Source: Ardenticatenaceae bacterium (GTDB lineage: Bacteria > Chloroflexota > Anaerolineae > Promineifilales > Promineifilaceae). From it: a stretch of DNA of 64,000 bases. The notes under the pieces are model-generated. The model searched no databases. It was not told the origin of the DNA and worked only from the letters and a program-made list of their open reading frames with translations. The stretch's first letter is position 1; every line of letters begins with the position of its first letter. The stretch covers positions 186,001 to 250,000 of the forward strand of contig JACKBX010000008.1 in the NCBI GenBank assembly GCA_020634375.1, read 5' to 3'. This document shows positions 54,885 to 63,825 of the stretch, one piece after another. The translations under genes and the position numbers were made by a program.

Positions 54885-56606
54885 ATGGCTACTCAATCAG
54901 CAACTGGCCCGGAAACGGCCGTTAATCAACGCACCCTTAGCATTTTCACCGGTAGGCGAGGACGCACTCTAAAAGAAGTTGTCTTAGCCTACGTCCTCAT
55001 AACTCCGGCTTTTCTGATTATATTCACCTTTGGTATTTTCCCCCTTGCCTTCTCGGTTTACCAAAGCACCCTCAGAGGTCTGAATAAAATTGTCGGCACA
55101 TATGATGGATTAGGAAATTACACCAAGGCCATTGGTAATCTAGCTTATGTGCTGGGTTTTTGGATGGCTGTCATTTTCTTGTTTTTGGCCGTCAATGCGC
55201 TGATCAAACAAACGCATGTGACGAAGAAGTATGAGGAACGCCCCTGGTTGTTTACCATACCCGGCATTGTTTTAGCAGTTGGCACGGCCCTCTTTGTCCG
55301 CTTTGTGTACATCATCCTGCCTGAAGTCCTGGGCATTTCCGAAAGCCTGCGGGCAGCTAAACAGGCAGGCAGTGAAGAAACAACGGCCGTGCTATTCAAA
55401 GGGTTCCTGGCCGAAATTTGGCAAAAGCCAGACATACAAAGACCATTTTGGACGGCCGTCATCATCTTTCTCATCGCCTTTGCCCTCATTTACATCTTCC
55501 TCCGCCTTCTTCCTCGCAGTCCCCGCAACTCAAGCTATATAGCCACATTTTTCCAGTCTACCCTCCTCATCATTGGCGCACTATTTTTAGGCTGGTTCAC
55601 CCTCACCGAAGTCCAGGCAGCCTACACCGCCGCCGCCGAAAGCGGCGAAACCCTGGAAATTTGGACACAAACCATCACCATCAGCGCCGGACTAGTTCTA
55701 CTTCTCCTATCGTGGTTCATCTGGCGCAGCGCTAACCATCAAGACTCTACCGCAGGGACATTCATTCGCCTCGGCGCGGGCAGCCTTCTCATCATTGGTG
55801 CCTGGGTTCTAATTGGCGAACTTCCTGCCGCCGCATTATCTGGGGATGACGATTGGTATTTAGGATTGCTCAATACCGTTTACTACTCAGTTGGCTCCAT
55901 CCCCATTCAATTTGCCGTATCCCTGATGCTTGCCACCTTTTTGTTTCAAGACATCAAAGGCAAATCCTTCTTCCGCATGATATTCTTCCTGCCATACATC
56001 ACACCGGCCGTTGGCGCAGCCGCCTCCTTCCGCATCCTCTTCTCAGGCCGCGTAGATGCCCCAATTAACCGCATCATCACTGCCTTTGGTTTTGAACCAC
56101 TAGCCTGGCTCAATGGCTCAACGGGCATCTTCCAAATGATTGCCGGTGATGGCGTCACACTACCTACATGGGCAGCAGGCCCCAGTCTTTCCCTTGTCGT
56201 CATCATTCTCTTTGGCGTCTGGACTTTCATCGGATTCAACACAGTGATTCTCCTGGCTGGCTTGGGCGCAATTCCTCACGAATTATACGAAGCCGCATCC
56301 ATTGACGGTGGGAACCGATGGTCACAATTCCGACACATCACCCTACCCCTCCTATCCCCAACCATTTATTTCCTGACTTTATGGGCTGTCATCGGTACCT
56401 TCAAAGCTTTCAATCACATCTATGTCTTGCGCACTGGAGCCGCACTAGGCACGGCCGATACCGCCAGCATCGTCATCTTCGATGCCATGAAACGCGATAC
56501 CCGATACGGCTATGCTGCCGCCTTAGCCGTACTATTACTCATCATCGTGATGGGACTAACTGTAATCAACAACCGCATTGCCAGTAAGAGAGTGTTCTAT
56601 GGCTAA
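54885..56606 (+). CDS. ABC sugar permease, MalF-like, with extended N-terminus
   Basis: 573 residues. The first helix (AYVLITPAFLIIFTFGIFPLAFSVY) is the usual start of MalF/UgpA-type permeases. Between it and the permease core (NTVYYSVGSIPIQFAVSLML) lie about 240 extra residues with four or five further hydrophobic segments, whereas most such permeases are about 300 residues. The EAA loop is EAASIDGGNRWSQFRHITLPLLSP. It forms the importer with the next two genes. No ATPase gene is here; a shared MsmX-type ATPase elsewhere is likely. Confidence 0.9.
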   Translation: MATQSATGPETAVNQRTLSIFTGRRGRTLKEVVLAYVLITPAFLIIFTFGIFPLAFSVYQSTLRGLNKIVGTYDGLGNYTKAIGNLAYVLGFWMAVIFLFLAVNALIKQTHVTKKYEERPWLFTIPGIVLAVGTALFVRFVYIILPEVLGISESLRAAKQAGSEETTAVLFKGFLAEIWQKPDIQRPFWTAVIIFLIAFALIYIFLRLLPRSPRNSSYIATFFQSTLLIIGALFLGWFTLTEVQAAYTAAAESGETLEIWTQTITISAGLVLLLLSWFIWRSANHQDSTAGTFIRLGAGSLLIIGAWVLIGELPAAALSGDDDWYLGLLNTVYYSVGSIPIQFAVSLMLATFLFQDIKGKSFFRMIFFLPYITPAVGAAASFRILFSGRVDAPINRIITAFGFEPLAWLNGSTGIFQMIAGDGVTLPTWAAGPSLSLVVIILFGVWTFIGFNTVILLAGLGAIPHELYEAASIDGGNRWSQFRHITLPLLSPTIYFLTLWAVIGTFKAFNHIYVLRTGAALGTADTASIVIFDAMKRDTRYGYAAALAVLLLIIVMGLTVINNRIASKRVFYG

Positions 56607-57489
56607 TATCCCTGTCACCACACATGCACCCGAAACCCAACTACACCCTAAATCTCGACGGGTTGACATTGGGCGAATTGTTATCTATATCGTCCTTGTT
56701 TTTGGTGGTCTTTTAGCCATCATTCCCTTTCTGTTTTCCATCAGTGTATCTCTGATGAATCTAACTGAGGCAACAGGGGGCGCACTTCTGCCCTCAACGC
56801 CACAGTGGAGCAATTACATTGACGCCTGGAACGAAGCTAGTTTTGGACTTTATTTCTGGAACAGTATTAAGCTTGCCCTCATCACCGTCAGCGGACAGGT
56901 CATTTTTAGCACAGCCGCAGCCTACGCCTTTGCTCGTATCGAATTCCCCGGCAAAAATTTTCTATTTGCCCTACTGCTCTCCACCCTCATTCTACCGGAA
57001 GCGGTTACCTGGGTTCCCAATTTCATTACGGTTATATGGTTAGACCGCATCACCCCATTCAAATGGTTCAACAACTGGCCTGCTCTAACTATTCCTTTCA
57101 TGTCCAGTGCATTCAGTATTTTGTTGCTGCGCCAATTCTTCCAGCAAATCCCCGAAGAATTGTGGGACTCGGCACAAATTGATGGCGCGGGTCATCTTCG
57201 TTATTTAATACGGGTTGTCATGCCCCTCTCACGAGCCGCGCTTGTCACTATCGTTCTCTTCAATTTCATTGGCTCATGGAATGCTTTGGCCTGGCCCATT
57301 CTTGTTACCCAAACGCCCGATTGGCGTCCTATCTCTTACGGCCTCCTCTCATTTTTAGATGAGGCAGGCTCATTAGCTCATTTACGAATGGCTGGTGCAG
57401 TTATCACTATCCTCCCTCTTATTCTTGTCTATTTCTTTACACAAAAAGAATTTACAGAGGGGATTGCAACAACTGGCCTTAAAGGTTAA
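56599..57489 (+). CDS. ABC sugar permease, MalG-like
   Basis: 296 residues from ATG 56599, overlapping the upstream permease by 8 bases. Six hydrophobic helices; the EAA-type loop is DSAQIDGAGHLRYLIRVVMPLSRAALVT. The C-terminal KEFTEGIATTGLKG is typical of MalG/UgpE proteins. It partners with the MalF-like permease. Confidence 0.93.
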   Translation: MANIPVTTHAPETQLHPKSRRVDIGRIVIYIVLVFGGLLAIIPFLFSISVSLMNLTEATGGALLPSTPQWSNYIDAWNEASFGLYFWNSIKLALITVSGQVIFSTAAAYAFARIEFPGKNFLFALLLSTLILPEAVTWVPNFITVIWLDRITPFKWFNNWPALTIPFMSSAFSILLLRQFFQQIPEELWDSAQIDGAGHLRYLIRVVMPLSRAALVTIVLFNFIGSWNALAWPILVTQTPDWRPISYGLLSFLDEAGSLAHLRMAGAVITILPLILVYFFTQKEFTEGIATTGLKG

Positions 57490-57536
57490 ATTTTGGATAA
57501 GTCTTGCCATCAGCAAGATGGAAATGTCTCTTCTCT

Positions 57537-57564
57537 TAAGGAGGTGATGCACACACAAAAATAA
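57537..57564 (+). promoter_or_regulatory. Extended anti-Shine-Dalgarno match with mini-ORF
   Basis: TAAGGAGGTGATG matches the complement of the 16S 3' end over about 12 bases. It overlaps an ATG with a six-codon reading frame (Met-His-Thr-Gln-Lys-stop, 57547-57564). It lies about 90 bases before the binding-protein start, which has its own GGAGGAG. It may be a ribosome loading site or leader peptide that boosts binding-protein synthesis over the permeases. Confidence 0.45.
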
Positions 57565-57640
57565 TAAGACTTAAACAAATATACACTTAAACAAATTCAA
57601 TTGAAAAACCGAAAATCCGATATCGGAGGAGAATAATAAA

Positions 57641-59194
57641 ATGTCAAAACGTAATACAACAAAATGGTTAATGTTGCTTGTTCTGGTTCTATCACTGCTA
57701 CTCGTTGCATGTGGTGGAAACAATATGGCAAATAACGAACCAGCCGCCAACCAACCAGCTGAAGAGCCAATGGAAGAACCAGCAGCCGAAGAACCGGCAG
57801 CCGAAGAACCAGCAGCCGAAGAACCAGCAGCCGAAGAACCAGCAGCCGAAGAACCGGCAGCCGAAGAACCGGCAGCCGAAGAACCCATGATGGTCGATGC
57901 TGAAGCAAACGGCCTTTCCGAATGTGTTGTCGCTACTGATGGCCCGCTGGCAGGTGTTGATCCTTCTGACGTCTCTATCGTTTGGTGGTACAACCACAGT
58001 GGTTCGCGTGAAGAACAACTGCTGCCGCTGCTTGATGAATTTAACAATTCAAACCCGTGTGGCATCACTGTAGAAGGCCAAAACCAGGGTAGTTACAACG
58101 ACATCCGTGACAAAGTGAACAGCAGCACGGCCGCTGGTGAACTGCCTGCCGCCCTCGTTGTTGGTTACCAAAACGACCAAGCTTTCTATCAACTCAACAA
58201 TGCCTTGGCTGACTTGAACACCTACGTAGGTGATGCAACCTGGGGCCTTGGCGCAGCACAAGATGACTTCTACGCCAGCTTCTTCAACCAAAGCATCCAT
58301 CCGGCCTTTGGCGGTCAGCGCCTGGGCTTCCCGCCCAACCGCTCTATGGAAGTGATGTACTACAACCAAACCTGGTTGGAAGAACTCGGCTTCGATGGCC
58401 CGCCAACCACGCCGGATGAATTCAAGGCAATGGCCTGTGCCGCAGCCGAAGCAAACGGCGACGGAACGGGTGGTTTCATCCTGCGTGATGATGCTTCCGC
58501 AGTGGCAGCCTGGACATTTGCCTTTGGTGGCGATGTGTTGACCGAAGACGGCACACACTACAACTACAGTGGCCCGGCAACCGTTGAGGCTATGACCTTC
58601 TTGAAGGGCATGTTGGATGATGGCTGCGCCTACTTCTTCACCGAAGGGTATCCCAATCCTGAGTTTGCAGCTCGCCGCGCTATTTTTGCAATGGGTTCCA
58701 GCTCTGGTATTCCATTCTACGGTGGCGATGTTTTGACGGTAGCGGAAGAAAATGGCACAGAACCAGATAATTGGGGCGTAACAGCTATTCCGCACACCAC
58801 ACCAGAACCAGTACAAAACATCTATGGTGGCGACATCATGATTACGGCAACCACACCAGAACAGCAGTTGGCTGCCTGGATTTTCGTCAAGTGGTTCACC
58901 ACCCCAGAAATTCAAGCACAATGGGACCAAATCAGTGGTTATTTCCCAACACGCCAGGCGACAAATGAATTCCTCGCTGGTTACTTTGATGAGAACCCGC
59001 AGTGGGCACAAGCTGTTGATCTGCTGCCGTATTCTTATTACGAACCACAATTGATTTCTTACCAATCTACCCGCGATGGCGCGCAAGAAGCTTTCAATGC
59101 CATTATGCAGGGTGCAGACGCACAAGCCACTCTGGATGATTTGACCCAAACGGCCAATGAAACCCAGGATGAGCTGATGTCTGAAATCCAGTAA
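57641..59194 (+). CDS. Sugar ABC transporter substrate-binding lipoprotein
   Basis: 517 residues; GGAGGAG lies 9 bases upstream. The signal ends with LLVAC (Cys24), so it is a lipoprotein. Residues 45-82 are eight near-perfect AAEEP repeats that make a stiff acidic spacer from the membrane. The rest is a family 1 solute-binding protein: IVWWYNHSG, PALVVGYQNDQAFYQL, GFPPNRSMEVMYYNQTWLEELG, and KWFTTPEIQAQW. Likely ligands are oligosaccharides or glycerol-phosphate-like compounds. It is the third gene after the permeases. Confidence 0.93.
   Translation: MSKRNTTKWLMLLVLVLSLLLVACGGNNMANNEPAANQPAEEPMEEPAAEEPAAEEPAAEEPAAEEPAAEEPAAEEPAAEEPMMVDAEANGLSECVVATDGPLAGVDPSDVSIVWWYNHSGSREEQLLPLLDEFNNSNPCGITVEGQNQGSYNDIRDKVNSSTAAGELPAALVVGYQNDQAFYQLNNALADLNTYVGDATWGLGAAQDDFYASFFNQSIHPAFGGQRLGFPPNRSMEVMYYNQTWLEELGFDGPPTTPDEFKAMACAAAEANGDGTGGFILRDDASAVAAWTFAFGGDVLTEDGTHYNYSGPATVEAMTFLKGMLDDGCAYFFTEGYPNPEFAARRAIFAMGSSSGIPFYGGDVLTVAEENGTEPDNWGVTAIPHTTPEPVQNIYGGDIMITATTPEQQLAAWIFVKWFTTPEIQAQWDQISGYFPTRQATNEFLAGYFDENPQWAQAVDLLPYSYYEPQLISYQSTRDGAQEAFNAIMQGADAQATLDDLTQTANETQDELMSEIQ
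57773..57886 (+). repeat. 15-bp coding repeat (AAEEP)
   Basis: About eight copies of a 15-bp unit GAAGAACC(A/G)GCAGCC encode the acidic AAEEP spacer of the binding protein. Copy number could vary between strains. Confidence 0.9.
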
Positions 59195-59203
59195 GATGTC
59201 TGT

Positions 59204-59236
59204 TGTTTATGAATGAGCTCGTATCATTCATAAACA
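59204..59236. other. Perfect 13-bp inverted repeat after binding-protein gene
   Basis: TGTTTATGAATGA (59204-59216) pairs with TCATTCATAAACA (59224-59236) around a 7-base loop. It precedes the terminator at 59250 and may protect the mRNA 3' end. Confidence 0.75.
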
Positions 59237-59249
59237 CCTTTTAACAAAT

Positions 59250-59283
59250 GGGCGGGCTTGGAAAATCCAGGCCCGCCTTTTTG
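59250..59283 (+). terminator. Rho-independent terminator
   Basis: GGCGGGCTTGGA pairs with TCCAGGCCCGCC (one G-T pair), followed by five T. It ends the ABC operon. Confidence 0.9.
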
Positions 59284-59323
59284 TGTGCCGGGTTCGATGG
59301 TTTGAAATATACTGAGGGACAAT

Positions 59324-60175
59324 ATGCGCTGGCCTCATTATGACCATATTTTTTTTGATTGTGATTCAACGCTGACAACGGTAGAAGGGATTGACATTCT
59401 GGCCGAGTCTGTGGGAAAGCGGTGGCGGGTGGAGGTGCTAACACAGGCAGCAATGGATGGCGAGCTTGACTTGGAGGATGTGTATGGTAAGCGGCTGCAA
59501 GCGGTGAAACCAACACGGCAGCAAGTGCGTCAAATTCGCCAGGTGTATAAACGTCATGTTGTGGAAGATGCAACGGCCGTCATTCACACCTTACAATCAC
59601 TGGGCCACAACGTTTACATTATTAGTGGGGGATTAGCCGAACCGGTCGTCGAGTTTGGCCTCTATCTGGGTGTACCCCGTCAAAACATTCGCGCCGTGAG
59701 TGTTAATTATAACCAACTAAGCGGCCATTGGTGGAAAAACATCCCAGACCAAGACCGCTACCTGGCGCATGATGAAGGCGCACTGACAGTTAGCGATGGC
59801 AAGGCGCAGATTGTGCGGGAATTGTTGGGAGAGCAGCACGGCCGTTCACTTCTCATTGGTGACGGATACAGCGACTTGATGGCAGGGACGGCCGTTGACC
59901 TGTTCGTTGGTTTCGGCGGTGTCATCAGCCGGGAACGCGTTCGTGCCAACGCCCCGGCCTTCATCCACAGCGCCAGCCTCGCCCCCCTGCTTGCCCTGGC
60001 TGCCAGCCCCGCCGCTTTAATACAACTACAAACCACTGAAGACCAACTCATTGCAAGCAAAGCCTTAAATCTAATCAAAACAGGAGCAATAACATTTAAC
60101 GATGAACAACTCAAAACCAAATTCAACGCCGCCTTCCACGCCGCACATCAAACTATTCATTCCCGGTCCCACTGA
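59324..60175 (+). CDS. serB: Phosphoserine phosphatase-like HAD hydrolase
   Basis: 283 residues. The HAD motif I is FFDCDSTLTTVEGIDILAE (nucleophile Asp, acid Asp), motif II is ISGG, motif III Lys is in DGKAQIV, motif IV is IGDGYSDLMAG. This is the SerB arrangement. The last step of serine synthesis from phosphoserine is inferred from the adjacent aminotransferase and serA genes. The 3' end overlaps the aminotransferase gene by 74 bases. Confidence 0.9.
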   Translation: MRWPHYDHIFFDCDSTLTTVEGIDILAESVGKRWRVEVLTQAAMDGELDLEDVYGKRLQAVKPTRQQVRQIRQVYKRHVVEDATAVIHTLQSLGHNVYIISGGLAEPVVEFGLYLGVPRQNIRAVSVNYNQLSGHWWKNIPDQDRYLAHDEGALTVSDGKAQIVRELLGEQHGRSLLIGDGYSDLMAGTAVDLFVGFGGVISRERVRANAPAFIHSASLAPLLALAASPAALIQLQTTEDQLIASKALNLIKTGAITFNDEQLKTKFNAAFHAAHQTIHSRSH

Positions 60176-61217
60176 AGTTCGGCCAGAAATTTTGGAGAGC
60201 CAAACTACCTGGATGATCGGGCATCGAATGCCCGAAAGCCTTGACCTGATCGGCAGCATTGAGCCGAAACTGCAACAGGTCTTTATGACCAACAACCGTG
60301 TACTCATTTCCGCTTCTTCCGGCACAGGATTTATGGAAGGCGCAATCCGCAACTGCGTTGGTAAAAAGGTACTGAACTGCGTTAACGGTGCATTTAGCGA
60401 CCGTTGGCGGCAAGTGACCGAAGCCAACGGCAAGGCCAATGAAGTATTAGAAGTGGAATGGGGGCAGCCCATCCTACCTGACATGGTTGTGGAACGACTG
60501 GCAAGTGGTGAGTTTGACGCGGTTTGCCTGACGCAAAATGAAACAAGCACCGGCGTGCTCACCCCCATCAAAGAGATTGCAACGGCCGTGCGTGCCCTGC
60601 CCGGTGGCAACGAAATCATGATTCTGGTCGATGCCGTCAGCGGGTTAGCCGGAGCGCGTTTGGAATTCGACGCCTGGGATTTAGACGTAGTACTGACATC
60701 CAGCCAAAAAGCATTTGCTTTGCCAGCCGGATTGGCCTTTGCGGCCGTTTCCGACCGCGCCATGGAAAAGGCCAAAAACGTACCCAATCGCGGTTACTAC
60801 TTCGACTTCCTCACCCTGGACAAATCCTTACAGAAAAACCAGACGCCAGCCACGCCAGCCATCTCCCTGCTCTACGCCCTGGATCAGCAGCTAACAGACA
60901 TGATGGACGAAGGCATGGACAACCGCTATGCACGCCATCTGGCTATGCGTGACCGCACCATCGCCTGGGCCAAAGAACGCGGCTTTGAAATATTTGCTAC
61001 GCCGGGCTACGAATCTCCCACTGTCACCTGCGTCAATAACAACCTCAACATTGACATCCCTGCACTGAATCAACACCTGCGCAGTTACGGCATGATCATT
61101 TCCAATGGCTACGGAGCAAAGCTGAAAAATAAAACTTTCCGCATTGCACATATGGGTGACCTGCAAATGGACGATATGGAAGAACTATTTGCGGCCATAG
61201 ACGAATTTCTAGCATAA
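60102..61217 (+). CDS. Class V aminotransferase (serine pathway, SerC/AGXT-like)
   Basis: 371 residues. LFIPGPTEVRPEIL near the start, SASSGTGFMEGAI, TQNETSTGVLTP, LVDAVSGLAGARLEFDAWDLDVVLTSSQKAF (PLP Lys) mark the alanine-glyoxylate/serine-pyruvate type of fold IV class V enzymes. In archaea, Thermotoga and Chloroflexota this type replaces SerC as phosphoserine aminotransferase. Here it lies between serB and serA. The start must be at or before 60102 because the conserved motif begins at residue 18, so the 74-base overlap with serB is real. Confidence 0.9.
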   Translation: MNNSKPNSTPPSTPHIKLFIPGPTEVRPEILESQTTWMIGHRMPESLDLIGSIEPKLQQVFMTNNRVLISASSGTGFMEGAIRNCVGKKVLNCVNGAFSDRWRQVTEANGKANEVLEVEWGQPILPDMVVERLASGEFDAVCLTQNETSTGVLTPIKEIATAVRALPGGNEIMILVDAVSGLAGARLEFDAWDLDVVLTSSQKAFALPAGLAFAAVSDRAMEKAKNVPNRGYYFDFLTLDKSLQKNQTPATPAISLLYALDQQLTDMMDEGMDNRYARHLAMRDRTIAWAKERGFEIFATPGYESPTVTCVNNNLNIDIPALNQHLRSYGMIISNGYGAKLKNKTFRIAHMGDLQMDDMEELFAAIDEFLA

Positions 61218-61266
61218 AAATCTGACTGAATGGCTGACAAGCTATCAGCCTGAGGCACTAATAACC

Positions 61267-62853
61267 ATGTTCAAAATTTTGATTTCAGATAAATTGGGTA
61301 CAGCCGGACTTGAGCGGTTGGACCAAATGACAGGCGTCACTTACGATGTCAAAACCAAACTGAGCAAAGAGGAATTGCTGGCAACTATTCCCCCCTATGA
61401 TGCCCTCATTATTCGCAGCGGCACACAGGTAGACGCAGATGTGCTGACAGCAGGTGTTAATTTGAAGGTGGTGGGGCGTGCGGGCATCGGCGTTGACAAT
61501 ATTGATGTCGACGCTGCCACGATGCGCGGCATCATTGTAATGAACACACCCACTGCCAATAATATTGCTACAGCCGAGCAAACATTGGCGTTGATGCTGG
61601 CCGTGAGCCGGTTTACGGCCGTTGCCCATGCCTCTGTTAAAGCCGGGGAATGGAACCGTTCGCAATTTGTGGGAACCCAATTACATGGCAAATCCCTCGG
61701 CATCATCGGATTTGGGCGCATTGGCCGCCTGGTGGCCGAACGCGCTCAAGCCTTTGGCATGGAGGTGCTGGCCTATGACCCGTACGTCTCCGAAGAAGTA
61801 GGCCGCGAAAAAGGCGTGACTCTGGTAGACCTGGACGAACTACTGCCCGCCGTCGATTATATTAGTTTGCATACGGCCGTTTCTCCCGAAACCATCAAAA
61901 TCATTAACGAAGACACCATTGAGCAGATGAAAGAGGGCGTTGTCCTCATCAATGCCGCACGCGGCAAGCTCATTGATGATGCTGCCCTGGCAAAGGCACT
62001 GCAAAGTGGCAAGGTCAAAGCTGCGGCCCTGGATGTGTACAGCGTCGAACCGCCACAAGACAACCCGCTTGTTGGCTTGCCCAACGTACTGCACACGCCC
62101 CATTTGGGAGCCAGCAGTGTCGAGGCACAGCGCAACGTCGCCATTGAAGTTGTGGAACAAGTCGTTGACGCCCTGCGCGGCGATGATTTTCGCAACACAC
62201 TCAATATGCCTTTCCAGGTTGGCGCAGGCTTTGCCGCCATCCGCCCATACATGAATCTGGCTGAGATTTTGGGCAAGCTGCACGCTGGCCTTGCTGACAA
62301 TCCCATCCAACATGTAGAAGTGCAAGTGAATGGCGACGCAGTGGATGGCTTGATTCGAGCCATTGCAGCGGCACTGCTAAAAGGGATATTGCATACCAAA
62401 TATGATGACGGGCCGCTGAATTATATTAATGCGCCTGTCATTGCTGAGAAATTGGGTCTTTCTATTGCTCAAACCACGAGCATCGAGGCCATTGATTATG
62501 CGAATTTGATTACCTGCCGTGTTACCTGGGAAGGCGGTTCCCGCAAGTTGGCGGGGGTCTTGTTTGGAGGCGCTGAGCCGCGCATTGTGCAATTCGATGA
62601 ATACCAACTTGACGCCCGTCCGCAAGGAGTGGTGCTGGTCATGCAAAATCAAGATGTGCCCGGCGTGATTGGGCAAATTGGGACGATGTTGGCCGCTTAT
62701 GACGTAAACATTGGCGAATGGCGCATGGGTCGTCACCAGCCCGGCTCTGAGGCGCTCTCTTTCATTAACCTGGATAGTGTGCCGCCAACGGCCGTGCTGG
62801 ACGCGCTCTCCAAAATCAGCGCCGTGACGAGTTTGAAATTGGTGGTGTTGTAG
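61267..62853 (+). CDS. serA: D-3-phosphoglycerate dehydrogenase
   Basis: 528 residues, full-length type with an ASB and an ACT domain. The NAD site is GIIGFGRIGRLVAERAQAFGM; the catalytic His-Glu pair is in HTPHLGAS and the nearby RGKLID/DVYSVEPP segments. The C-terminal ACT domain (VLVMQNQDVPGVIGQIGTML) probably binds serine for feedback control. It starts the serine pathway from 3-phosphoglycerate; gene order is serB, aminotransferase, serA, with a 49-bp gap before it. Confidence 0.96.
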   Translation: MFKILISDKLGTAGLERLDQMTGVTYDVKTKLSKEELLATIPPYDALIIRSGTQVDADVLTAGVNLKVVGRAGIGVDNIDVDAATMRGIIVMNTPTANNIATAEQTLALMLAVSRFTAVAHASVKAGEWNRSQFVGTQLHGKSLGIIGFGRIGRLVAERAQAFGMEVLAYDPYVSEEVGREKGVTLVDLDELLPAVDYISLHTAVSPETIKIINEDTIEQMKEGVVLINAARGKLIDDAALAKALQSGKVKAAALDVYSVEPPQDNPLVGLPNVLHTPHLGASSVEAQRNVAIEVVEQVVDALRGDDFRNTLNMPFQVGAGFAAIRPYMNLAEILGKLHAGLADNPIQHVEVQVNGDAVDGLIRAIAAALLKGILHTKYDDGPLNYINAPVIAEKLGLSIAQTTSIEAIDYANLITCRVTWEGGSRKLAGVLFGGAEPRIVQFDEYQLDARPQGVVLVMQNQDVPGVIGQIGTMLAAYDVNIGEWRMGRHQPGSEALSFINLDSVPPTAVLDALSKISAVTSLKLVVL

Positions 62854-62870
62854 TTTAGTTATTAGGGTAC

Positions 62871-62903
62871 AAAAAAAGCCAGACCGTTGGTCTGGCTTTT
62901 TTT
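62871..62903. terminator. Bidirectional terminator between serA and khpB
   Basis: A 15-base arm (seven A then GCCAGACC, 62871-62885) pairs with its exact complement (62889-62903) around GTT. The A-run and T-run make it work in both directions. Confidence 0.95.
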
Positions 62904-62911
62904 ATACCTGT

Positions 62912-63739
62912 TTATTTGGGTAAAATGCGCACTTTGCGGCGCTTGCCCTCGCCCACACTGTGTGTGTAAACCTCTTGGTGTTCGCGCAGGGTCATATGAA
63001 TGATGCGCCGTTCGTAAGGAGGCATAGGTTCAAGGCTAATCGGCCGTTTTTGGCTAATGACTTTCTGGGCCATACGCTCGGCCAGTTTGGACAGGGCAGC
63101 TTCGCGGCGCTGCCGATACCCCTCTACATCAATGACAAGGGAAGGACGCTGTTGCAAGCGATGCCCAACCATCAAACGCAAAATGTATTGCAGCGCATTG
63201 AGTGTGTCCCCGCGCTGACCAATCAGAACGCGAAGGTCCTGGCCTTGAATATCCAGCACGTTAACCCGCTGCCCGGTGAGGTCATCGGGTTCGGTGATGT
63301 CGAGGCTAACTGTCGCAGTGACATGCATTTTGTCCAGTAGATTTTCGAGGATTTCTTTGGCTACAGCAGCTTCTTGTGCATCGGGTTCGGCAGTGTCAAC
63401 TTCGGCAGCCGGGGTCTCAGGGGCAGACGGAGAAGTGGCAGATACGGCCGTTTCTACAACAGGCTCAGGTTCAGGGGCCGGTTCTGGCTTTGGCGGAGCT
63501 GGGGATTCGGCAGGTTTTGCTGGCGGCGCAGCAGGCGGCGTGGAAACGGTTCCTTTCACAGTCAGGTGAACCACTGCATCACGGCTGCCAATGCCCAATA
63601 GTCCCCGACTACCTTCATCAATAACCTCTACGTCAACATCTTCTAGTTTAACGCCTAGAGCAGCTAAACCTGCATCAATAGCAGATTCCACCGACTTACC
63701 CTGTGCTTCATACTCTCGTTTCTTATTCCTATCAGTCAT
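62912..63739 (-). CDS. khpB: RNA-binding protein KhpB/Jag
   Basis: 275 residues, start ATG 63739. The N-terminal Jag domain (AQGKSVESAIDAGLAALG, VEVIDEGSRGLLGIGSRDAVV) is followed by a long Pro/Ala/Glu linker (about 70-130), a KH domain (LIGQRGDTLNALQYILRLMVGH) and a C-terminal R3H domain (PPYERRIIHMTLREH). KhpB binds RNA, often with KhpA, and affects cell elongation and division. Position next to yidC is the classical order. Confidence 0.95.
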   Translation of the reverse strand: MTDRNKKREYEAQGKSVESAIDAGLAALGVKLEDVDVEVIDEGSRGLLGIGSRDAVVHLTVKGTVSTPPAAPPAKPAESPAPPKPEPAPEPEPVVETAVSATSPSAPETPAAEVDTAEPDAQEAAVAKEILENLLDKMHVTATVSLDITEPDDLTGQRVNVLDIQGQDLRVLIGQRGDTLNALQYILRLMVGHRLQQRPSLVIDVEGYRQRREAALSKLAERMAQKVISQKRPISLEPMPPYERRIIHMTLREHQEVYTHSVGEGKRRKVRILPK

Positions 63740-63759
63740 CACATACTCTCACTAGACTA

Positions 63760-63798
63760 AGGCATCCGATCCTGGCCAATGCCCAAAATCGGATGCCT
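63760..63798. other. Perfect 11-bp inverted repeat between yidC and khpB
   Basis: AGGCATCCGAT (63760-63770) pairs with ATCGGATGCCT (63788-63798). No T-run follows on the minus strand, so it may be an mRNA-processing or stabilising hairpin that tunes khpB relative to yidC. Confidence 0.7.
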
Positions 63799-63825
63799 GC
63801 TCATGTTCTGGTTTTCTAATGGCAG

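Noticed and set aside
58049..59149. 366-codon minus-strand open frame antisense to the binding-protein gene
   Set aside because: It mirrors a well-conserved solute-binding protein and has no recognisable domain or ribosome site.
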